From the NCBI GenBank assembly GCA_026196145.1, contig JAPHTU010000168.1:1-40677 (forward strand): a DNA stretch of 40,677 nt, written 5' to 3'. Shown one piece after another: positions 32,610 to 40,677 of the stretch (positions are counted from its first letter, which is position 1; the number at the start of each line of letters is the position of its first letter). The notes below the pieces were generated by a model. The model was not told where the DNA came from, did no database searches, and saw only the letters and a list, made by a program, of their open reading frames with translations. The DNA is from Gammaproteobacteria bacterium. Lineage in GTDB: Bacteria; Pseudomonadota; Gammaproteobacteria; JAJDYQ01. Made by a program: the position numbers and the translations under genes.

Positions 32610-33698
32610 TCACAGCAAATGGCCAAGTTGATTTTCCGCTTCTGCAAAATCAATTCGCCCGGTTACCTCGTAGATTGTTACACCATGCAACGCGTCCAGG
32701 TAGGACTGTTCATCAAACTCTGCGGTATCACTATGAAAACTGCCGTCTGTGTACTGATAAAACGGCCCCGGCGATTTCATCAGTGCCGCCAGCAGTTCAC
32801 GCCGTTGCCCGATATCCACCGACGTTACCTGCGTTGGCTGTGCCGAGTCACGCTGCCAGTTCAGGATGACAAAGGCCTTCAGATCGGCCTCGGTGGAAAC
32901 CCGCTGTGGTCCGTAGACCTGCTCGACGTGCACATCGTATTTCTCCTCCAGTACCCATAGTTCTTGCGCTGGAAAACGTAGCAGCTCCTCACGACGCTCA
33001 CTTGAAATCAGACCATGTAACCTCGGATTATGTACGATGGTACCCGGGTTGATACGTGGTAATTTCGGAATACCGCGCGCCAGCACACCGCCATTATCTC
33101 GACGAATAAACAGGCGATCATTGGTGAGGTAATTCACATGATTGTTTTCAAGCAGGTTTAACATCAGGGTCGACTTGCCACCACCGGAAAGTCCGGCCAT
33201 ACCCACGCCGTGGCCGTTAATCTCCAGACCGGAGGCATGGCAAATCAACCAGCCGTTATGCTGCAACCAGTTCATGTACTGGGAATTGATATAGTTAATC
33301 ACCTGATTGTCATACTGCAGACACGGGCCCGCGGCGATCAGTGCAGTCTCACTTTGCAGGAACAACATGCCGGTACGCACCTTGAGCACAACACGCGCCC
33401 CGGGGATATCAAAATAGGCATCCTTGCGGCCCGTCTTGCCCGGCTCACGCGCCCAGTCGATAAAATCCAGCTTCGAATCCACGACCTCACGCTCAATGGC
33501 GAGGATCTCAATATCCGGTTCAGCGCTACCGGGCTTCACATGTGCAAAATATGCCGCCAATTGCTCGATTACCGGCAACTGGTTGGAGCGTATGCGCATC
33601 GTATAACCGCCGAGGTCGAGATCCAGTGACTCATCAAGCACAACGGCATCACCCATAAGTATGTGAATCAAGGAATTCAGATCTATTTCTTCATGCAT
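32610..33698 (-). CDS. HprK-related kinase (type B, GAK-associated)
   Basis: This 362-residue protein has an N-terminal region with a beta-rich domain and a P-loop kinase domain. The latter carries NGWLICHASGLEINGHGVGM leading to the Walker A GLSGGGKST near residue 175, then NYLTNDRLFIRRDNGG and GIPKLPRINPGTI. This order (HAS... G-SGGGKST ... ND+) is that of HPr kinase-like proteins without an HPr partner, known as HprK-related kinases A and B. I favour type B because of the amphi-Trp and ATP-grasp genes nearby. It would phosphorylate an unknown protein or small molecule. GGGAA precedes the ATG. The gene lies 35 bases after a Nudix gene on the same strand. Confidence 0.78.
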   Translation of the reverse strand: MHEEIDLNSLIHILMGDAVVLDESLDLDLGGYTMRIRSNQLPVIEQLAAYFAHVKPGSAEPDIEILAIEREVVDSKLDFIDWAREPGKTGRKDAYFDIPGARVVLKVRTGMLFLQSETALIAAGPCLQYDNQVINYINSQYMNWLQHNGWLICHASGLEINGHGVGMAGLSGGGKSTLMLNLLENNHVNYLTNDRLFIRRDNGGVLARGIPKLPRINPGTIVHNPRLHGLISSERREELLRFPAQELWVLEEKYDVHVEQVYGPQRVSTEADLKAFVILNWQRDSAQPTQVTSVDIGQRRELLAALMKSPGPFYQYTDGSFHSDTAEFDEQSYLDALHGVTIYEVTGRIDFAEAENQLGHLL

Positions 33699-33733
33699 AT
33701 GATGTTCCCGCTATTTATTACCTGTTATTCGAC

Positions 33734-34297
33734 TTAATCCGTCAGCAGACTGGTGCGAATATCATGAATCAATGGTTGAGCCTGTTCCAGTTGTCGCACC
33801 CGCTTCCATAGCAGGTCTGGTGTGTGCATATAGATATCCAGCAGCCGCTCCCCTTCTACCCAGACCAGTTCCCGGCGTTTCTTGAAGCGTCCACTGGTAT
33901 CGGATTCCCACTCACTGTTCAGTGCCGAGATGTCACGCCAGGGGAATTCAATAAAGTAGGTTCGCCAGTCTTTGGGCTTTTCCGGGTTATCCGTCTGCCT
34001 GCGACGCCACCAGTGCGGGTGCGCAGTCAGTGTCTGCTCAAATAATTCATCAACGTCCTTGATCTGCTGCCTTATTCGCTCCTCTGATCGACGCGCGACT
34101 TTCAGGTCATCGGCGAGATACATGGTTTCAGTCTCCTCGACAAACTCCCTTACCGCCGTCGAGCGATAGTCTTCACCATCCCCGAGCCCGCCACCGAAGT
34201 CGATCAAATGGCCAACCTTTCTACCGGTGAAAGTCTTCTGGAAAAGAAACAGAACTTCACCTTGGTAAACTGTAAGCGGGATAACACCTGCTCCCAT
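33734..34297 (-). CDS. Nudix hydrolase upstream of the HprK-related kinase
   Basis: This 187-residue protein has a Nudix box with good spacing, GGGLGDGEDYRSTAVREFVE followed by ETE; only the usual Gly after EExx is replaced. It lacks the PKGIxEP form of the two other Nudix proteins, so it is a different subgroup. The rest is rich in Trp and Arg (HPHWWRRRQTDNPEKP). AGGA lies eight bases before the ATG. A second short frame opens just upstream at an ATG with a better Shine-Dalgarno (GGGAAGG, start near 34335) but stops after about 44 codons. It is the probable first gene of a Nudix, HprK-like, SixA-Nudix, amphi-Trp operon. Confidence 0.8.
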   Translation of the reverse strand: MGAGVIPLTVYQGEVLFLFQKTFTGRKVGHLIDFGGGLGDGEDYRSTAVREFVEETETMYLADDLKVARRSEERIRQQIKDVDELFEQTLTAHPHWWRRRQTDNPEKPKDWRTYFIEFPWRDISALNSEWESDTSGRFKKRRELVWVEGERLLDIYMHTPDLLWKRVRQLEQAQPLIHDIRTSLLTD

Positions 34298-34418
34298 GAA
34301 CGGATTCCTGCTGCAAATATTTTTTCTATCTTCATAATAGCACCTTCCCTGTGCAAGTTCGTGCCGACTACACTAAAGCAGGTTAACAGGGAAATCACTT
34401 GTGAATCAGGAGATGCAA

Positions 34419-35567
34419 ATGCAAGTCAGGCTAATGAGCTGGAATATGGCCGGTGCCAAGCTGTTCGATCAGCTTGACCCGGAACCGGCGCCTGCTGCAG
34501 GCAGATACATACAGGCATTCCACAAGGCGTGGAACGACAGTATTGTTCCCTGGCTGGCAACACCGGATAAAGATGCACCTGATATTATCCTGCTACAGGA
34601 ATGCATCGGCTTCGAGGATCACTCCAGCTCTCCCTCCGGGCGCTGGCAAAGCGGTAACGAGATACTCAGTAAAATTTTTTCCGGGTATCAGTGCTTCTTT
34701 TTTCCTGCCGTGACCTCACACGATAATCCGCATCCCGGCAAGTGGAGCCGCTATACCAATGGTAATGCCGTGGCGAACCCTGTGCCCACAGCGGTTGATA
34801 TACAACAGGGTTATGGAATCTGTGTACGCGAGGGAATCATCAGCGCCAAACTATGGACACCCTGGCCAGATCCACAGGATGCACCGCCTGATGCCGATCA
34901 GGCTAACGGCGAATGCACATCATGTTTCGAGGTCATCCCTGTTTCTACCGGACTGTATCTGGGTGATCGCGATACCGAACCCCGTATGGTCATTATGGGG
35001 CGCGCGAAATTAGAGTTAGATGGCGAATATCGCTACCTGAACTACCTGAATGTGCACCTGAATACATTCAAGGATGAGCGCGAGGGTAATGAGCAGCTCG
35101 ACCAACGTGCCAGTATTTCCCGACAGCAACAGGTCGGACTGATACTCGAGAATATTGTCTCGGCATACCAGCAATCAACACATTATCGTATGCATAGCCA
35201 CGCCGACGATAACAAGTCTGATATCTGGATTATTGCCGGTGACTTTAATTGCACGCCGGATTCAGCCGAAATTGCGGCAATACTAAACGCAGGCTTTGTT
35301 GACGCTATCAATGACAAACACATCGAAGATGCCGATCCTGCTCATACCCTTCAGGACAGGGTCGGCACAAAATGGTCCATCAATGATGACGAATGCCCAC
35401 CTGTTGTACTGGATCATATCTTCTGCGGGCTGGAACAGCCTACCCTGACAAGCGATACACTTGAAACAAGTGCATCAAAGCGTCCGTTCAGACCATGCTT
35501 TGATGACAAGGCGTATGAGACTGATCATGCGGTGTTATTTGCCAAGATCAGATTGCCGGGATCATAA
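34419..35567 (+). CDS. Endonuclease/exonuclease/phosphatase-fold protein
   Basis: This protein of about 382 residues has the motifs of the EEP fold: LMSWNMAG near the start (Asn), IILLQECIGFED (catalytic Glu), YLNYLNVHLNTF, IIAGDFNCTPDS (GDFN) and YETDHAVLFAK (terminal DH). A QDRVGTKWSINDDECPPVVL segment precedes DHIF. The fold covers DNA repair nucleases, inositol polyphosphate phosphatases and sphingomyelinases, so the substrate is open. No signal peptide is seen. I take the ATG at 34419 because AGGAG lies six bases upstream; ATG 34413 and GTG 34401 are alternatives. It diverges from the Nudix-HprK operon. Confidence 0.83.
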   Translation: MQVRLMSWNMAGAKLFDQLDPEPAPAAGRYIQAFHKAWNDSIVPWLATPDKDAPDIILLQECIGFEDHSSSPSGRWQSGNEILSKIFSGYQCFFFPAVTSHDNPHPGKWSRYTNGNAVANPVPTAVDIQQGYGICVREGIISAKLWTPWPDPQDAPPDADQANGECTSCFEVIPVSTGLYLGDRDTEPRMVIMGRAKLELDGEYRYLNYLNVHLNTFKDEREGNEQLDQRASISRQQQVGLILENIVSAYQQSTHYRMHSHADDNKSDIWIIAGDFNCTPDSAEIAAILNAGFVDAINDKHIEDADPAHTLQDRVGTKWSINDDECPPVVLDHIFCGLEQPTLTSDTLETSASKRPFRPCFDDKAYETDHAVLFAKIRLPGS

Positions 35568-35668
35568 TCCACTGATAATACCGGGCCAATCTGTTATCCC
35601 TTGCAAAGAAAAACTAAAGGTTATGAAGTTCATCGTATATCTCAGGAAGTTACGCTAGTATTTCATGC

Positions 35669-36772
35669 ATGGATAAGCAGGTGACCGATTATTACCAGGT
35701 ACTGGGCGTGCCGCGCGATGCCGATGAAGCAGCAATTAAAAACGCCTATCACAAGCTCGCCATGAAGTGGCACCCAGATCGCAATGATTCGCCGGAGGCA
35801 GAAGATAAATTCAAGGAAATCGCTACCGCCTATGCCATCCTGAAAGATCCCAACAAGCGTGCACGCTATGACACCCAGGGTATGGAGGGCGTTGCACATT
35901 TTACCCCGGACGACCTGTTCGGTGGCCTGGATATGGGCGACCTGTTTGGCGACATGGGCTTTGGTTTTGGCGGCAGCAGTATTTTTGATCGAATGTTTGG
36001 TGGTGGTCGGCGCGCAAAGCAACCCACTCACGGCCAGGATCTACGTATCCGTGTAGAAGTACCGCTGGCGCTTATTCACACAGGCGGCAGGCAGAAGATA
36101 AATGCCAGCCATCCGGTATCCTGTGATGCCTGTCATGGTTACGGTACGGCAGATGGCAAGGCCCCTGCCCTGTGCAAGGCATGTAATGGCTCCGGGCGTC
36201 AGGCTGTATCACACAATGAAAAACGTGGTGAACAAACGGTACAGATACAACAAATTACTGTTTGTCCGGCCTGTGGCGGCAAAGGGACACAGATTGAAGA
36301 CCCATGCAAGACCTGCGGCGGTTATGGCAAGGTAGAAAAACAGGAGGCGCTGAACATTACCATCCCGGCAGGTATTGAGGATGGCACCGTACTTCGGATA
36401 CCAGGTCATGGGTTACCGGCAGATAAACCGGAACTACCGCCAGGTGACCTGCATGTCTCTGTATTTTCGCAGCCTGACCCACGCTTCCAGCGACGTGGTG
36501 CAGACTTGTGGCGTCAGGAAACCATCGAAGCTGTGGATGCAATCCTGGGCAGTGAAATCGAGGTCCCAACGATTGATGGCATGGTCAAGGTAAAGATACC
36601 TGCTGGTACGCAGCCTGACGAAATCCTGCGTCTGAAGGGCAAGGGGCTAGCCCGCTATCAAGGTCCTGCACCGGGTGACCTGAACCTGCGTATTATTGTT
36701 CATATACCTGAAGACCTCAGCGAGGAAGACAGAAAGAAGTTCGAGGAAATCAGGGTATCAGGTAGCAAATAA
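35669..36772 (+). CDS. DnaJ-like co-chaperone
   Basis: This 367-residue protein has a full J domain (DYYQVLGVPRDADEAAIKNA, then MKWHPDRND with the HPD tripeptide), a short Gly/Phe-rich linker (GFGFGGSSIFDRMFGGG) and four Cys repeats (CDACHGYG, CKACNGSG, CPACGGKG, CKTCGGYG) that bind two zinc ions. C-terminal substrate-binding domains follow. This is the complete type I architecture. It is not in a dnaK operon here, so it is probably an accessory DnaJ rather than the housekeeping one. The Shine-Dalgarno signal is weak. It lies between the EEP protein and a DUF457-like membrane protein on the same strand. Confidence 0.9.
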   Translation: MDKQVTDYYQVLGVPRDADEAAIKNAYHKLAMKWHPDRNDSPEAEDKFKEIATAYAILKDPNKRARYDTQGMEGVAHFTPDDLFGGLDMGDLFGDMGFGFGGSSIFDRMFGGGRRAKQPTHGQDLRIRVEVPLALIHTGGRQKINASHPVSCDACHGYGTADGKAPALCKACNGSGRQAVSHNEKRGEQTVQIQQITVCPACGGKGTQIEDPCKTCGGYGKVEKQEALNITIPAGIEDGTVLRIPGHGLPADKPELPPGDLHVSVFSQPDPRFQRRGADLWRQETIEAVDAILGSEIEVPTIDGMVKVKIPAGTQPDEILRLKGKGLARYQGPAPGDLNLRIIVHIPEDLSEEDRKKFEEIRVSGSK

Positions 36773-36790
36773 GCTGATTCCTGTCATTTC

Positions 36791-37357
36791 ATGAGCCCGG
36801 GACAACACTTCATCATCAGCTGGGTAACGGCAAATACAGTCAGTCTGGACAGGAAGAGCAGAATTTTTATCACACTGTCAGGGTTGATACCTGACGTTGA
36901 TGGTATTGGTTATATTGTTGACCGGGTGGCTGCCTATCTTGGTTCCAGTACTACTTACTATGAAGATTTCCATCACATCTATACACATAATCTCTTGACT
37001 GGCCTTGTGTTCGCCATCATATGCTCAATCATTTGTGGAAAGCGTATGGTCGTGTTCTGGCTATCACTGCTGGCTTTCCATTTACACCTGTTGTGTGACA
37101 TTGCAGGAGCCAGAGGACCCGACGGAGACCAGTGGCCAATACCCTATTTCTACCCTTTTCTCCCTGATATACAATTAGTCTGGTCTGGCCAATGGGAGCT
37201 AAGCTCCTGGATCAATTCTGCTTTTGGCATCTCTTTCTTTATCATTGCGCTGATAATAGCAAGATACCGCCATGTGACATTCTTTGAGTTATTCTCATTA
37301 CGCTTTGAAAAGCTGGTAGGTGAAGTTGCAACCAGAAGAGGTTTTTTCAAGTCCTGA
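36791..37357 (+). CDS. DUF457/YdjM-like membrane-bound metal-dependent hydrolase family protein
   Basis: This 188-residue protein has about four hydrophobic segments and conserved His/Asp residues, including SGLIPDVDGIGYIVD near the N-terminus, YYEDFHHIYTHNLL and LLAFHLHLLCDIAGARGPDG. This PDxD... HR/HxxTHS ... HxxxD pattern is that of the YdjM/DUF457 family of predicted membrane-bound metal-dependent hydrolases; their substrates are unknown. It starts 18 bases after the DnaJ gene and is probably co-transcribed with it. It converges on the minus-strand phosphoesterase gene with a 17-base gap. Confidence 0.72.
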   Translation: MSPGQHFIISWVTANTVSLDRKSRIFITLSGLIPDVDGIGYIVDRVAAYLGSSTTYYEDFHHIYTHNLLTGLVFAIICSIICGKRMVVFWLSLLAFHLHLLCDIAGARGPDGDQWPIPYFYPFLPDIQLVWSGQWELSSWINSAFGISFFIIALIIARYRHVTFFELFSLRFEKLVGEVATRRGFFKS

Positions 37358-37374
37358 TCGTAGACCAGAAACTA

Positions 37375-38706
37375 TTACTCAAGTAACAGGGTCGGGTCGA
37401 ACTCCTTGATGTAGGGATAGTCGTTACTGATACCGAGTATATGACCCTCCGGACGGATAATGGTGACAGCCGCGCCCGTACCTTTCAGGCCTTCCTTTTT
37501 ACGTGAGTTGCGATCGAGTGTGGTGTCGCATTCAACATTGAGCATGCCTTTGCGCAACATGAGCCGTTGCCCGTGCACCAGGTTCCGGTGCCCATGCACA
37601 ATGATACGGATTCCCTTCCGGTGGATTTTGTTCACTCCGTTACGTGTTAACGGCATGTCGACCTCGCGGTACTTGGTGCGCATGATGTTGGCGAAGGGGC
37701 CGTAATAGAAATCAAACGGATTATCGAACATCAGTTTGCGAAACCGCTTGTTCAGGTATTTCCAGCTTTTATCATTGAGTGTGGCAGCGATCCGGTCATC
37801 CACGCCTGCGTGTAGAAACAGAAACGAACCACTGCGATAACACAGTCGCATGCGTTGATAGAACCAGGCAAACTCGCCCTTTGGATGCAGGAACAACTCC
37901 TGCCATTTCATGGCCGCCGCAAATACGGCACGCAGCGATAAATTCGCCTTAACGATATCTTCATCAAACTGGGCGATTTTTTCACGCAGCTTGCTCACTT
38001 CCTTTTTAATCGTTGGATCAGGCATGGTCCAGGTGGCCAGCTTTGGAAACTCACGGAACCAGCTCTTTGGCGGATACAGCAGCCGCTGACACTGGCGGGT
38101 ACTCGGCATGCCGCGCAAGGTATCTTTGCCCTGCAGGTACTGATCATTAATCTCCTTTAAAAAGGGCACCATCTTGCGTCCCATGCGGATAAAAAAATGA
38201 TCCGTTCTTGGATCGGGATCAAGATTGATGCTACGAATACCCAGCATCATACGGATGTCGTGGTTACCGGCCAGGATCATCACATCGGCATGTTTATCGA
38301 TGAGTACCTTGATGACACGCAGCAGGCGCAGTGTGCTCGGCCCCTTGTCGAAACAGTCACCACCGATGAGAAAGCGACCTCGGCAACCCGCGCGGGTCAG
38401 CTTGATGTCCTTGTCTCGCGGCCCGGTTTTTTTGACTACGCCGGTAGCGACCAGTGATGCGATAAAGGCATCGGCATCACCGTGTATATCGGAAATGAAG
38501 TAAATGGAACGCTTTGGCCACTTCCAGCGCTGCTTGCCGATAGCCTTGCCAAACTCCTTGTAGTAGGCCGCGCTGTGGTAGCTGTCCTTTTTGACCGAGC
38601 GCCCCCTGCCCATCAACCAGTGTTGACTTTCGGTCGGCAATTTAATGCCTGTCCATTTCTCACCGCGGTAATGCGGCAGCATGTCTTTTTGATTCTTCTT
38701 GCCCAT
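37375..38706 (-). CDS. Calcineurin-like metallophosphoesterase
   Basis: This protein of about 443 residues has a basic N-terminus and the metallophosphoesterase motifs FISDIHGDADAFI, FLIGGDCFDKGPSTLRL, ILAGNHDIRMM, FLHAGVDDR and IIVHGHRNLV. It is far longer than simple bis(5'-nucleosyl) or serine/threonine phosphatases, with a helical insertion of about 150 residues between GNHD and the late His motifs. It probably removes phosphate from a protein or nucleotide. The ATG at 38706 shares a base with the stop of the histidine phosphatase (TGATG), so it is the last gene of the overlapping ATP-grasp operon. Confidence 0.85.
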   Translation of the reverse strand: MGKKNQKDMLPHYRGEKWTGIKLPTESQHWLMGRGRSVKKDSYHSAAYYKEFGKAIGKQRWKWPKRSIYFISDIHGDADAFIASLVATGVVKKTGPRDKDIKLTRAGCRGRFLIGGDCFDKGPSTLRLLRVIKVLIDKHADVMILAGNHDIRMMLGIRSINLDPDPRTDHFFIRMGRKMVPFLKEINDQYLQGKDTLRGMPSTRQCQRLLYPPKSWFREFPKLATWTMPDPTIKKEVSKLREKIAQFDEDIVKANLSLRAVFAAAMKWQELFLHPKGEFAWFYQRMRLCYRSGSFLFLHAGVDDRIAATLNDKSWKYLNKRFRKLMFDNPFDFYYGPFANIMRTKYREVDMPLTRNGVNKIHRKGIRIIVHGHRNLVHGQRLMLRKGMLNVECDTTLDRNSRKKEGLKGTGAAVTIIRPEGHILGISNDYPYIKEFDPTLLLE

Positions 38707-39404
38707 CAATCAGTGAAATCTGAATTTGTTTTCCTAAGCTTCCATTCACCTTCAATATGATGCCAGCTGCCATCTTCCAGTAACTCCAGAAATACCGGCT
38801 GACCATGAAACATACTCAGGCGTGCAATCTGCTCGTATTCCAGCACCCCGAGGTGAAAGGCGGCATGCCGAAACGCTGCCCCATGACCAACAAAGAGCTT
38901 TAGTGTATCTCGTTCGACTCGTAGTGATGACATACGCCTTGCCAGGTGGGCCGCAACACGTTCACCAGCTTCAAGTAGTGATTCGGCTCCCTGCAATGGC
39001 AGGCGATACTCGCTATTGGACTTCCAGTCTTGCGGTAAATCAGGATAACGCGGGTCGTTATGAATAATCTCGGCTATTTGCGCGACTGTCAGATTGGCAG
39101 CACAGCCGACGCTACGTTCTGCCAGTTCATCAAAACTTTCTAACCGCAGTTCCGACTTTTCAGTTCCCGCTAAACTCCCGACAATAATGTCTGCAGTCTG
39201 CCAGGCCCTGAGCATATGAGAACAATCAACTATCTCGCTCAACTTCCAGTCATTGTGTGCCATCACATCATCAATAACAGCTGCCGCTTCTCGCGCATGG
39301 CTTTCACCATCTGCATTAATCGGGAACGGCTGATGTGCACTTGGCACACCCGGCATTTGATGATAATCGCCATGCCTGATGATGGCGGCGATACGTCTAG
39401 CCAT
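38706..39404 (-). CDS. Histidine phosphatase family protein
   Basis: This protein of about 232 residues starts at the ATG at 39404, giving MARRIAAIIRHGDYHQMPG with the RHG catalytic motif. It has CSHMLRAWQTADII (second Arg), a Glu segment ESFDELAERSVG and LFVGHGAAFRHAAFHLGVL (second His). It is a phosphoglycerate mutase-like phosphatase acting on an unknown phosphoester. Its start overlaps the ATP-grasp stop by eight bases and its end overlaps the next start, so translation is coupled on both sides. Longer starts run into the ATP-grasp gene and look spurious. Confidence 0.85.
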   Translation of the reverse strand: MARRIAAIIRHGDYHQMPGVPSAHQPFPINADGESHAREAAAVIDDVMAHNDWKLSEIVDCSHMLRAWQTADIIVGSLAGTEKSELRLESFDELAERSVGCAANLTVAQIAEIIHNDPRYPDLPQDWKSNSEYRLPLQGAESLLEAGERVAAHLARRMSSLRVERDTLKLFVGHGAAFRHAAFHLGVLEYEQIARLSMFHGQPVFLELLEDGSWHHIEGEWKLRKTNSDFTD

Positions 39405-40281
39405 TCTGTTGCAGTTCCTGCATGACATGCTCGACATACAATGCAGCTGCATCAATACCTATCCCGTCTTTGGCACCCTGGAAACCGCCGAATGCCGATA
39501 CCTCAAAGACAATCGGGCCGTTATCCGTTTCCGCAACATCGACGGTAGTAAAATCCATATTGAACAGCTCCTGCGCGCGGTGTGCGAGTTCAATTACGCT
39601 ATCGTCCGGTGTGTGGGCTTCATAACGTCCGCCGCTATGAATGGTTGTATTCCATGCATCACTCTGTGAAACCCTGGCATAACTGCCAAGATAGCGACCG
39701 GCAAGAAATACCATCCCCAGGTCCCTGCCCGGCAGTTCTATTTTGCGTTGTATGTACATCATAGGATTGTCTGCCTTGAAATCGCGTATCGCCTGTTCCA
39801 TACCTGCCTGGTTCGAATCAATGATGGTCATGCCGCGTGCCTTGGTTGAATACAGTGGCTTAAAGACGGCGCTACCAAATTGCCTGACTGCGTCAGCAGC
39901 AGCATCAATATCTTCGGTCACCCGGGTATCCGGCATCGGGATACCTGCGTTACGCAAAGTAACGGTACAACTTAGCCGATCGATTAGCCGTAACATACTC
40001 TCGGCCGGGCTGAATACGCGTACACCCGCCCCTTCTGCGATCCGTAGCAGCTCGAGACGATCCAGCGTGGATGGCGAGTAGACTGCACTGATCTTCTTGA
40101 CGATCAGTGCGTCCAGTTCGCAAAGATTATTATCTCCAACACGCAAACTATTGTTCACAAGGTCGAGACTGACATCGGCCATATCTATCACCAGCCGAAA
40201 ACCAGTCTGCCGTTCAACCGCATCGGCAAGGGTCTCGGTGGACCATTTACCGGGTATACCGATAACTCCAATCTTAAGCAT
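39397..40281 (-). CDS. RimK-like ATP-grasp ligase (GAK-system type)
   Basis: This 294-residue enzyme starts at the ATG at 40281, giving MLKIGVIGIPGKWSTETLAD. It shows ATP-grasp landmarks: the pre-ATP-grasp domain (DALIVKKISAVYS), LRLIDRLSCTVTLRNAGIPM, AVFKPLYSTKARGMTII (ATP lysine and glycine loop), MYIQRKIELPGRDLGMVFL and VDVAETDNGPIVFEVSAFGG (metal-binding Glu and Asp). It most resembles RimK/MptN-type ligases that join an amino acid, often Glu, to a carboxylate. Its start overlaps the preceding gene's stop by eight bases. The substrate is unknown. Confidence 0.85.
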   Translation of the reverse strand: MLKIGVIGIPGKWSTETLADAVERQTGFRLVIDMADVSLDLVNNSLRVGDNNLCELDALIVKKISAVYSPSTLDRLELLRIAEGAGVRVFSPAESMLRLIDRLSCTVTLRNAGIPMPDTRVTEDIDAAADAVRQFGSAVFKPLYSTKARGMTIIDSNQAGMEQAIRDFKADNPMMYIQRKIELPGRDLGMVFLAGRYLGSYARVSQSDAWNTTIHSGGRYEAHTPDDSVIELAHRAQELFNMDFTTVDVAETDNGPIVFEVSAFGGFQGAKDGIGIDAAALYVEHVMQELQQNG

Positions 40282-40677
40282 TGAATATCTCCCGAACCGG
40301 TACTTGAAAGTTTGATGCCTGCTTCTTGTCGGTTGCAAGCACTTGCTCCATCAGATAGCGGGCGCGCAACCACATTGCCCTGGCCAGCGTTTTGTCGAGC
40401 ACAAAACGGGTTGAAGTGGCGAAGGATCGCGCCAGACCAAGTGCCAGTCGGATATTGAAGGAACTGTCACCGACCCTGTTGGCATGGGCCGCAGCAAAAT
40501 CGTAGATGCTGCAACTCTGCTCCATGATGCGTCGACGCAGCTCTGGTTCCACGACACGCAGGCGATAGTTGGATACCATAAATACCGAAATATCCTGTAC
40601 ATAGTCCATATAACCGGAACGGTGCAGGTCGATGAAATTAATCTTCTTTTCCAGCGGGTCGTAGATGATGTTGTCCA
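40274..40677 (-). CDS. C-terminal part of an APH-fold kinase-like protein (partial)
   Basis: The gene enters from the right edge; only the last 133 codons are present. The visible part opens with DNIIYDPLEKK-INFIDLHRSG, which matches the catalytic-loop Asn and metal-binding Asp of the aminoglycoside/choline kinase fold. It continues through DYVQDISVFMVSNYRL and a helical tail. The usual HxD motif would lie just beyond the window. It overlaps the ATP-grasp start by eight bases, so it belongs to the same operon. Its product may phosphorylate the substrate of the ATP-grasp enzyme, or a protein; this is inference. Confidence 0.7.
   Translation of the reverse strand, partial: DNIIYDPLEKKINFIDLHRSGYMDYVQDISVFMVSNYRLRVVEPELRRRIMEQSCSIYDFAAAHANRVGDSSFNIRLALGLARSFATSTRFVLDKTLARAMWLRARYLMEQVLATDKKQASNFQVPVREIFNA

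Noticed and set aside
32610-33698. Genuine HPr kinase/phosphorylase (hprK)
   Set aside because: No HPr or PTS gene is nearby and the N-terminal half differs; an HprK-related kinase fits better.

Overview
The window looks like a stretch of chromosome from a gammaproteobacterium. The reasons are the gene families (Ppk1, YfcE-type phosphodiesterase, SixA-like phosphatase, CorC/HlyC proteins, PiT plus DUF47), a GC content near 50% by eye, sigma70-like promoters and AGGAG-type ribosome binding sites. A genus cannot be named from the sequence. I saw no rRNA, tRNA, CRISPR array, transposase or phage gene. What looks mobile or decayed is small: palindromic repeat clusters, one MITE-like inverted repeat and one decayed gene fragment.

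Layout. (1) 1-628: the end of an ArsR-type regulator translationally coupled to a YfcE-like phosphodiesterase, then about 250 bases of palindromic repeats. (2) 988-4452, minus strand: two small secreted Tyr/Pro/Gly-rich proteins, an orphan ParA-like ATPase, a membrane-anchored TPR protein and a DUF302 protein. (3) 4647-10700, minus strand: an operon of an SCP2-like lipid-binding protein, an RND adaptor and an RND pump whose C-terminus carries an unusual basic tail. A recognisable promoter and palindromic operator precede it. (4) 10854-12404: a membrane dynamin/EHD-like GTPase. (5) 12792-14592, plus strand: a CBS-domain protein and an ArsB/NhaD-type ion permease.

(6) 14583-30929 is rich in phosphate and polyphosphate genes: a Na/Pi cotransporter with a PhoU-like tail, UspA, polyphosphate kinase Ppk1, two CorC/HlyC-like CBS proteins, a polyphosphate:AMP phosphotransferase (two-domain PPK2), a Nudix hydrolase, a CYTH triphosphatase-like protein, two PiT phosphate transporters and a DUF47/PhoU-like partner. 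Together these could take up phosphate, store it as polyphosphate, spend it on AMP phosphorylation and hydrolyse short chains. A decayed second copy of the CYTH 3' end lies beyond one PiT gene, marking a past duplication or insertion.

(7) 31158-40677 is the most unusual part. One minus-strand operon holds a Nudix hydrolase, an HprK-related kinase, a SixA-Nudix fusion and an amphi-Trp protein. A second minus-strand operon holds a kinase-like (APH-fold) protein cut by the window end, a RimK-like ATP-grasp ligase, a histidine phosphatase and a calcineurin-like phosphoesterase. A plus-strand group lies between them: an endonuclease/exonuclease/phosphatase-fold protein, a DnaJ-like chaperone and a membrane DUF457-type protein. 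HprK-related kinase B, amphi-Trp and ATP-grasp together match what I recall of the poorly characterised GAK (grasp and kinase) neighbourhood, here with many added phosphatases. This is the best candidate for an undescribed system.
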